Positions 57,650 to 64,000 of a stretch of DNA of 64,000 bases are shown here, one piece after another. The notes beneath the pieces were generated by a model, which saw only the letters and a program-made list of their open reading frames with translations, did no database searches and was not told the DNA's origin. Location: positions 62,001-126,000 of the forward strand of contig NZ_CP120638.1 of assembly GCF_029537235.1 (NCBI RefSeq), written 5' to 3'. Position 1 is the stretch's first letter. Every line of letters begins with the position of its first letter. Source of the DNA: Rhizobium sp. 32-5/1. Lineage in GTDB: Bacteria > Pseudomonadota > Alphaproteobacteria > Rhizobiales > Rhizobiaceae. Made by a program: the position numbers and the translations under genes.

Positions 57650-58644
57650 TTGAACGATGTAAAACGGCAGCACTACGTACCTCGATTTTTGCTTAGACGC
57701 TTTTCAGGCACCGACGAAATGCTAAGCGTTTTCGCCCGAAGACAGGGACATGTTTTTCGCTCCGCGCCCGAAGGGGTTGCGGTTCAGCGATACTACAACG
57801 CGGCAAAGTTGGTATCCGGCGAAATCGACACTCAGACTATCGAAAAGAAGCTCGGCACTATTGAAGCGGCTGGCTCCGTCGTGGTGGAACTGATGGTATC
57901 TGGTAAAGCTCCAACGCCTCAGCAGCGTGCGGATTTTTCACTTTACTTGACGACCCAGGATTTCAGGTCTCTCCGCAAGCGGCAGGAATTCGCAGATATG
58001 CTCCTCGGCATCGAGCAACACGATTTTCCTTCAGACATGATTGCGTCCGTCGAAAATTACACTCGGGAAATAAACAAGGCCTCGGGAGCGGCAAAAACGG
58101 TCGATGCGAGGAAGTTCTCCGAGAATGGGGGCTGAAACTTGGGGAAGATGGCAGCGTCTACGTGGGCTTCGAAGAGACCGTTCGAGCGTTGAACGCCGCC
58201 GAGCACTTCGCCCCATTGGTCGCCCAGATGGATTGGTCCATCATCCGTGCGCCTCAGGGTGAGGAGTTTATCATCTCCGATAGCCCGGTCCAGCTGTATG
58301 AAGATACTCGCAATCTGCCCAAACACACAGGCCCCGGATATTGGCGACAAGACACACGTATTGCGTTGCCGCTGGCTCGTGGAGCCTGCTTTGTAGCCAC
58401 GCGTCCGTCCGCAGACCGTGCAATAAACTGGCGTCCACGTTTCACTGTAATCGAAGGGAAGGGGATTGATGTTCGGTTCTACAATAACCTCCAGGTGAAC
58501 GGGTGCTTTAAGCAGGTTTATGCATCGGCAAACCTCGCATGGTTGGCAGCGAAGACCGCTGCTTTGCCTGAGGCCAAAAGCCGACTGAGCTTCATGCCAG
58601 TAGACGCAACCGGTAAGCCAGTCTCGGTCGGAATGAAGAGGTAA
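57650..58644 (+). CDS. DUF4238 family protein; frameshifted in this sequence
   Basis: About 331 residues from TTG 57650, which sits 7 bases after a strong AGGAGGGG site (ATG 57632 is upstream of that site). DUF4238 signature VKRQHYVPRFLLRRF at the start and IISDSPVQLYEDTRN near the middle. The frame is lost near 58106 (KTVDARKFSENGG, stop); one extra G in GATGCGAGG gives VDAEEVLREWGLKLGEDG and joins the second half, read from 58162. The family is of unknown function and is often found in mobile or defence islands. Confidence 0.85.
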
Positions 58645-58942
58645 GGTTGGGCCTGTCTTGCCGCTACCCCATGAGACCGCCTTCGTCCTACCACTCCGGC
58701 AGCGGAGTGCTGTCGCAACGCCCGCTGTCTGAGCCAGCCCATCAAGGGCAAAACCACTTTCTTCGGGCCAGCGCCTGTGCGCAGCGGAGCTTCATATTGC
58801 TCTGCCAGCCATGGTCGAAGACATGCTCGACGGCTTGGCCGGTTTATTAGATCGTCGCCTCGCGACCTGATACCGGACCGATAAGCCCAAGACGCCCGGT
58901 CCGATCTTGATCAGCAGAACACGACTCTTCTCCAGTTCCGAA
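58645..58942. other. Intergenic region between convergent genes, no gene seen
   Basis: About 300 bases. Short frames on both strands (58647-58850 plus; 58518-58757 minus) read as non-protein. Nothing recognisable. Confidence 0.5.
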
Positions 58943-59865
58943 TTATGGGCGGAGGGTTCGAACCACTTCGCTCAGTAGAACATCTAGGCTTTGTCGAAAA
59001 TCGACCTGTGTGACGGTCGGAAGTGCTTCTCGTCGACGGATGTGTGTGTGGAGCACACCGTCGGCAATGTGACGAAGCCCAGTCTGAATATGTTCGAATG
59101 AGCCCTTAATTGATCGTGACGAAGCTTGACTGGCAACCTGCAAAAAATTGGCGTGGCCGAATATTGGCGGAACGTGATCCACGATAGCCCTCGAAAGCAT
59201 CGCAACCGATATCAGGTTACCGGCTCCCCAGGCACTGTTGATCTCTTCGCACATTCTAACGAGACGTGTAAGGTCGAACTGACTGCCCGAAACTGCGCGT
59301 AATTCAGCCATCCGGGCGCTGTCGACGAACTCGCCATTTTGCTGCCGGGATATTTGGGGCGGCTCGGACTCGGGCACCCGATCCCAGGCTGCTTTGGTCA
59401 GTCGATAGCAATCATCAGAAACCAATTGGATCAGCCCGGAATTTGCTGCCTCATCTATGAGATCGCCAGCACTATCTTCTGAGGCGGCTCCCATTATAGC
59501 GCAAACGTCCATCGGCGAGAATTCCAAGGCGGCAAGATGGTCTTCACCCACCTGTTCTGCCATCCAGCGCAGAAGGTTTTCAATCTGCTGATTTGGCGAG
59601 GGAGCTTCTGTGCCACCATTTTTTCAACTAGAGCTGTATCGATCTCCAGCCAAGCTCCCTCGGCCGTATGCGTGCGAATAAAGTGACTGACTTTAGCCAC
59701 GATGAGGTCGATGACGGTCCCGCTTGGTTGAGTGCGGCCCTTCAAGACGGCGACTGCGCTGCCTGTTATATGGAATGGTCCGCAGCGGTCGCAGAGATAT
59801 TGGCGGACATCCCCATTACTGCCGATCTCGGCTGCACTTCCGCATACAACGCAAGGTTCCATCAT
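58943..59865 (-). CDS. Zinc-ribbon hypothetical protein; frameshifted in this sequence
   Basis: About 307 residues after one base is restored near 59602-59607. N-terminal half (from 59865): a treble-clef/zinc-ribbon pair CVVCGS and LCDRCG at residues 5-30. The frame then ends in shadow sequence, while the other frame continues as APSPNQQIENLLRWMAEQV and a long helical domain ending SRAIVDHVPPIFGHANFLQV and REALPTVTQVDFRQSLDVLL. It follows the DUF4393 gene by 36 bases on the same strand, so they probably form an operon. Confidence 0.7.
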
Positions 59866-59901
59866 TTTCTCTCACCCGTTGGCACGATATCCTGTCTGAA
59901 A

Positions 59902-60699
59902 TCATCGAGATGATAGGTCAGACGTCGAATGGGCACTCGAAACGTCCTTCGCGCAGGCCTTAAGGAAAAGGCGGCCGAAATTGGTGACCTTCATTGAAAA
60001 GACCGTCAGGTCACTGTCATCGCGAACCTTCAGCTCCAGCTCGCGGTAGTGCCTTGCCAGTTCATTGTGATATTCAATCAGTCCGAGGTGTTGAAGATGC
60101 TCCTGGTAAACCGGGAAGAGTTCCGGCTGGCTTAAAGCCTCGTATCGGAAGGTTTCATCCTCGATTTCTTGCCTCAACTCGGCCGACAGCTCGCATTTAT
60201 CGAGCCGAGATTTTCTCCATTCCGGATTTGGATAAACCTTCTTCCCAACGGGGGACATGATCACAGTCTCATCTCGGCTTGCAAAATCGTGGAGGAAAAT
60301 CAACTCGTCAGGAGCCATCTGAGTGATGACACTGAAGAACGCGGGGTGTGCCTCTCCAACACGCTCACGATCCATGGCCCTTGAGAGCAGCTGGATGTAC
60401 AGCTCCGTAATCGGATCATGTTCTGATTGGAAACGCAGCTTTTCAACGATTGGATAAGCCAAAGACTCGACGGGTTCGATCCGGCGTACTTCCGGCACCT
60501 GCCGAATGGAGCGGTCGATGTATCGTTCGAGGCGGTCCTGCAAAGCACTCGTCAGCTGAAAGGGGAAAAGCAGCAATCGGATAGTCTTGGCAACATCTGT
60601 GCCGAATTTATCGATTTGCTCGACGGTCCTGGGCGTCACTGCTGCTGCAGCTTGCGCCGCAGCTACAGTCGAAGCAACAACTACATGCGGGTCTGTCAT
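59902..60699 (-). CDS. DUF4393 (Abi-alpha-like) family protein
   Basis: 265 residues from ATG 60699 (GAGGATCAGG upstream). N-terminal Ala-rich helix; central SLAYPIVEKLRFQSEHDPI, ITELYIQLLSRAMD and AHPAFFSVITQMAPDELIFL match the DUF4393 pattern; a C-terminal winged-helix-like end (LTVFSMKVTNFGRLFLKACA). The family includes a lactococcal abortive-infection protein, hence its name, but its mechanism is not known. Head gene of a two-gene unit. Confidence 0.75.
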   Translation of the reverse strand: MTDPHVVVASTVAAAQAAAAVTPRTVEQIDKFGTDVAKTIRLLLFPFQLTSALQDRLERYIDRSIRQVPEVRRIEPVESLAYPIVEKLRFQSEHDPITELYIQLLSRAMDRERVGEAHPAFFSVITQMAPDELIFLHDFASRDETVIMSPVGKKVYPNPEWRKSRLDKCELSAELRQEIEDETFRYEALSQPELFPVYQEHLQHLGLIEYHNELARHYRELELKVRDDSDLTVFSMKVTNFGRLFLKACAKDVSSAHSTSDLSSR

Positions 60700-60995
60700 C
60701 CTGATCCTCGGAAATTCGCTAGTTGCATATTGCAGTGGCGACCAACCTTTTCAATGTCGATCTGCAAATTCTCTTAGTCATCGAAATTGATCACTCGACG
60801 AGGACCGCGCTGGCGCTCAGCCATCCAAGGCCCTACAGTTCTGGCATTTTTTGATGGCCAGTGGACAAACAGTCTCAGGAAAACGGCAGGAAAACCTCAC
60901 ACTGGACCGCTTGGCCGCGTCCCCCACATATAGCTTGCGCTATCCCCATCTTCCATTATTTTCCTCACAGTTCCCCTATTTGGATTCGGGCTGCG

Positions 60996-61172
60996 ATGTC
61001 GGACGATGAGATTCTTACGATCAAAGAGTTGGCCAGCTATTTAAAAATTGCTGAGAAGACAGCTTATCGCTTTGTGTCGGAGGGCCGTATTCCAGGGTTC
61101 AAGGTTGGCGGGTCTTGGCGTTTTCGCAGATCAGAAATTAAACGTTGGATCGCTGAGCAAGAGCAGAAATAA
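60996..61172 (+). CDS. Excisionase-family helix-turn-helix protein
   Basis: 58 residues from ATG 60996. A MerR-like/excisionase [23 protein letters not shown], then [20 protein letters not shown]. It is 14 bases upstream of hsdM; such small DNA-binding genes often open type I R-M operons and may regulate them. Confidence 0.85.
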   Translation: MSDDEILTIKELASYLKIAEKTAYRFVSEGRIPGFKVGGSWRFRRSEIKRWIAEQEQK

Positions 61173-61186
61173 AAGGAAAAGAAAGC

Positions 61187-62749
61187 ATGACGAGCGCCGA
61201 ACAACGTGCCGAGCTACAACGCCGAATTTGGCAGATCGCTAACGAGGTGCGCGGCGCGGTCGATGGCTGGGACTTTAAGCAATATGTGCTTGGCACCCTT
61301 TTCTATCGTTTCATCAGTGAGAATTTCGCCAGCTATATCGAGGCCGACGATGAAAGCATCAATTATGCGGAGCTGCCAGACAGCGTGATCACGCCTGAAA
61401 TCAAGGACGATGCGGTCAAGACAAAGGGGTATTTCATCTACCCCAGCCAACTGTTTTCCAATGTTGCGAAAAACGTCAAAGACAATGAGAACCTGAATAC
61501 AGACCTGAAAAAGATTTTTGACGGAATTGAGGGGTCCGCAAGCGGCTACCCTTCAGAGGCTGACATCAAGGGCTTGTTTGCCGATTTTGACACGACCAGC
61601 AACCGCCTCGGCAACACAGTGAAAGACAAAAATTCTCGATTGGCAGCTGTTATCAAGGGCGTTGCGGAGCTGAAATTCGGCGAATTTCATGGCGACCAAA
61701 TCGACCTGTTTGGTGATGCCTACGAATTCCTAATTTCGAACTACGCAGCCACTGCTGGAAAGTCTGGTGGAGAGTTTTTCACTCCGCAGCATGTTTCAAA
61801 GCTGATTGCACGGCTTGCGATGCACAAGCAAACGAGCGTGAACAAGATTTACGACCCGGCATGTGGTTCAGGCTCCCTGCTACTGCAAGCAAAGAAGCAC
61901 TTTGACGCGCACATTGTTGAGGAAGGTTTCTTCGGCCAGGAAATCAACCACACGACCTATAACCTGGCCCGAATGAACATGTTCCTTCACAATATCAACT
62001 ACGACAAGTTTGATATTCAGCTAGGCAACACTCTGATCGAGCCGCATTTCGGCGACGAAAAACCATTCGATGCTATCGTTTCCAACCCTCCTTATTCGGT
62101 CAAATGGATAGGCTCTGACGACCCGACGCTGATCAACGATGATCGCTTTGCTCCGGCAGGTGTACTTGCCCCAAAATCTAAGGCAGATTTTGCCTTCGTG
62201 CTGCATGCGCTTAATTATCTATCTGCCAAGGGTCGTGCGGCGATTGTGTGCTTTCCTGGTATTTTTTACAGAGGCGGAGCTGAACAGAAAATCCGGCAAT
62301 ATCTTATCGACAATAACTTTGTTGAGAGCGTGATTTCACTGGCTCCAAACTTGTTTTACGGCACTACCATTGCCGTCAATATTCTGGTTCTCTCCAAGCA
62401 CAAGACTGACACCAAAACCCAATTTATTGATGCGAGTGGCCTGTTCAAGAAAGGAACGAACAACAACTCGCTGACCGACGATGAGAATGCCGCCAATCCC
62501 GGTCACATTCAACAGATCATGCGGGCCTTCGATAGCAAGGGCGATATTGCACATTTCGCGCAGTCGGTTGCCTATGACGACATCGTCGCCAAAGACTACA
62601 ATCTCGCTGTCAGCGCCTATGTGGACACCAAAGACAATCGTGAGATTGTAAACATAGAAGAATTAAATGCAGAGTTAGAAAATACGATAGAAAAAATCGC
62701 CAAATTGCGTGCGGAGATTGACGCCATCGTTGCGGAGCTTGAGGCATGA
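61187..62749 (+). CDS. hsdM: Type I restriction-modification methyltransferase subunit HsdM
   Basis: 520 residues. N-terminal helical domain ([20 protein letters not shown]), then the N6-adenine methyltransferase fold: SAM motif [18 protein letters not shown] and catalytic NPPY in [12 protein letters not shown]. Modifies adenine in the type I target with HsdS. Overlaps hsdS by four bases (ATGA). Confidence 0.97.
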   Translation: MTSAEQRAELQRRIWQIANEVRGAVDGWDFKQYVLGTLFYRFISENFASYIEADDESINYAELPDSVITPEIKDDAVKTKGYFIYPSQLFSNVAKNVKDNENLNTDLKKIFDGIEGSASGYPSEADIKGLFADFDTTSNRLGNTVKDKNSRLAAVIKGVAELKFGEFHGDQIDLFGDAYEFLISNYAATAGKSGGEFFTPQHVSKLIARLAMHKQTSVNKIYDPACGSGSLLLQAKKHFDAHIVEEGFFGQEINHTTYNLARMNMFLHNINYDKFDIQLGNTLIEPHFGDEKPFDAIVSNPPYSVKWIGSDDPTLINDDRFAPAGVLAPKSKADFAFVLHALNYLSAKGRAAIVCFPGIFYRGGAEQKIRQYLIDNNFVESVISLAPNLFYGTTIAVNILVLSKHKTDTKTQFIDASGLFKKGTNNNSLTDDENAANPGHIQQIMRAFDSKGDIAHFAQSVAYDDIVAKDYNLAVSAYVDTKDNREIVNIEELNAELENTIEKIAKLRAEIDAIVAELEA

Positions 62750-63954
62750 GCGGCCTGGATTACTTAATTAAGCTACTAGATGGTGCTGAAGTTGAATGGA
62801 AACCGTTGGCTGATGTGACCATGTCAACGAGCAACATTAGATGGCGGGATACAGAACGCACATACCGCTACATCGACCTGACATCTGTCAGCATTGAAAC
62901 AAAGTGCATCACACAGACAACAGAAATAGATGCCAAGAATGCACCTAGTCGAGCGCAAAAGCTTGTGGAACAGGATGACGTGATCTTTGCTACCACACGC
63001 CCATCACAACAAAGATATTGTCTTATCGACGAGGAGTATGCAGGCGAGGTTGCAAGCACAGGTTATTGTGTTCTTAGGGCGAAGAAGGGAGAGGTCTTAC
63101 CAAAATGGATTTTGCATTGCATTTCCTCTAGCGAGTTCAAGAGCTACGTTGAAGAAAGGCAAAGTGGCGCTGCTTATCCGGCGATCTCTGATGCCATTGT
63201 GAAGGCCTTCTCAATCCCCATTCCATGCCCCGAAAGTCCGGAGAAATCGCTGGCGATTCAGGCAGACATCGTGCAGATCTTGGACACGTTCACAGCAATT
63301 ACCGCAGAACTTACCGCAGCACTTACCGCAGAACTTTCGGCTCGGAAGAAGCAATACAACTACTATCGCGACCATCTTTTGAATTTTGATGAAGTTGACG
63401 TGGAGTGGAAGAGTTTGGGTAGTATCTGCAATTTCGTTTCGTCTGGAACGAATAAGAAGAGGTCTGCTGAAGGCAATTACCCGGTTTTCGGATCAACAGG
63501 CGTGATCGCCCAAACAGACTCCTATGCCCACGAGGGAAAACAAATACTCGTTGCCAGAGTTGGAGCAAATGCTGGATATGTCCACATTGCGGATGGAAAA
63601 TATGATGTTTCGGACAACACAATCATCGTCAACGTGAAAGAAGATTACAGTTTAAAGTTCCTCTTCTATATCCTCACGGAAATGAACCTAAGGCAATACG
63701 CAAAGGGCGGAGGGCAACCGCTCATTACTTCAGGAGAGCTGAAGAAACTTAGAATCCCAATTCCTCATGCTGCGAGTCTCAAGAGATCGATTGCCGAACA
63801 AACCCGCATCGCCGACATCCTCGAAAAATTCGACACCCTGACTACGTCGATCAGCGAAGGCCTACCACGCGAAATTGAGCTGCGGCAGAAGCAGTATGTA
63901 TATTATCGCGATTTGATGTTGAGGTTCCCGAAGCCAGAGGGGATGGCCGCATAG
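62746..63954 (+). CDS. hsdS: Type I restriction-modification specificity subunit HsdS
   Basis: 402 residues with two target-recognition domains (about residues 14-150 and 215-350). Each is followed by a conserved helix with an [21 protein letters not shown] or similar [14 protein letters not shown] sequence that sets the spacing. It determines the bipartite DNA target. An ACCGCA repeat near 63305-63325 encodes [10 protein letters not shown] and could vary in number, changing spacer length. Confidence 0.95.
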   Translation: MSGLDYLIKLLDGAEVEWKPLADVTMSTSNIRWRDTERTYRYIDLTSVSIETKCITQTTEIDAKNAPSRAQKLVEQDDVIFATTRPSQQRYCLIDEEYAGEVASTGYCVLRAKKGEVLPKWILHCISSSEFKSYVEERQSGAAYPAISDAIVKAFSIPIPCPESPEKSLAIQADIVQILDTFTAITAELTAALTAELSARKKQYNYYRDHLLNFDEVDVEWKSLGSICNFVSSGTNKKRSAEGNYPVFGSTGVIAQTDSYAHEGKQILVARVGANAGYVHIADGKYDVSDNTIIVNVKEDYSLKFLFYILTEMNLRQYAKGGGQPLITSGELKKLRIPIPHAASLKRSIAEQTRIADILEKFDTLTTSISEGLPREIELRQKQYVYYRDLMLRFPKPEGMAA

Positions 63955-63956
63955 CG

Positions 63957-64000
63957 ATGGGAAAAAACTCGACGAAATCGCGGAGGAATTGAGAAACGCC
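63957..64000 (+). CDS. Start of the next gene of the type I locus, cut by the window edge
   Basis: ATG 63957 begins three bases after hsdS. Read directly it stops after 11 codons. If the A6 run at 63962-63967 is one base short, it reads MGKKLDEIAEELRNA to the edge. This resembles the N-terminus of ATP-binding proteins found inside type I R-M loci; it could also be hsdR. Inference. Confidence 0.4.

Overview
The window looks like a chromosome segment of a Rhizobiaceae bacterium (Rhizobium/Agrobacterium/Neorhizobium group). The evidence is high GC, a sufBCDS-T-A cluster, gcvTHP behind a tandem glycine riboswitch, a pst-phoU-phoB cluster, an acr3/arsH arsenic locus of rhizobial type, and small palindromic intergenic repeats. 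No rRNA or tRNA gene and no CRISPR array was found.

Layout. 1-5.9 kb: Fe-S cluster assembly (sufB, cut by the window edge; a small membrane protein; sufC, sufD, sufS, sufT, sufA). 6.0-8.3 kb: a PAS histidine kinase with an overlapping single-domain response regulator. 8.4-13.0 kb: glycine cleavage system on the minus strand, with the riboswitch upstream of gcvT. 13.2-16.2 kb: a small hypothetical, two L,D-transpeptidase-family proteins and a VOC protein. 16.3-23.4 kb: PHO box, pstS-pstC-pstA-pstB-phoU-phoB and a phoB paralogue that has lost its phospho-acceptor aspartate. 23.4-29.8 kb: two divergent arsenic operons (arsR-flavoprotein-MFS, and arsR-arsC-arsC-acr3-arsH). 29.8-30.7 kb: palindromic repeats and two small genes.

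30.7 kb onward is accessory DNA. Two Tn7-like units lie head to tail in the same orientation. Each has the same order along the minus strand: DNA cytosine methyltransferase, a convergent unknown gene, a cluster of tiny genes, then tnsA, tnsB, tnsC, tniQ. Unit 1 spans about 31.1-41.7 kb and unit 2 about 41.8-53.3 kb. The two unknown partners look like divergent homologues of each other, and both methyltransferases carry an extra N-terminal region of 320-340 residues. The repeated synteny suggests that the methyltransferase plus partner belongs to this transposon family rather than being random cargo. To the right is an island with defence-like content: PIN protein, KAP P-loop NTPase, TetR regulator, DUF4238 protein, a zinc-ribbon protein with a DUF4393 (Abi-alpha-like) protein, and a type I restriction-modification operon that runs off the end.

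Reading caution. At least ten genes are broken by one-base shifts, mostly exactly where a mononucleotide run is one base short of what the protein frame needs (gcvP twice, the MFS gene, tnsB, tnsC, tniQ twice in unit 2, and others). This looks like homopolymer undercalling in the sequence rather than gene decay. Affected genes are therefore annotated as single CDSs with the shift described.
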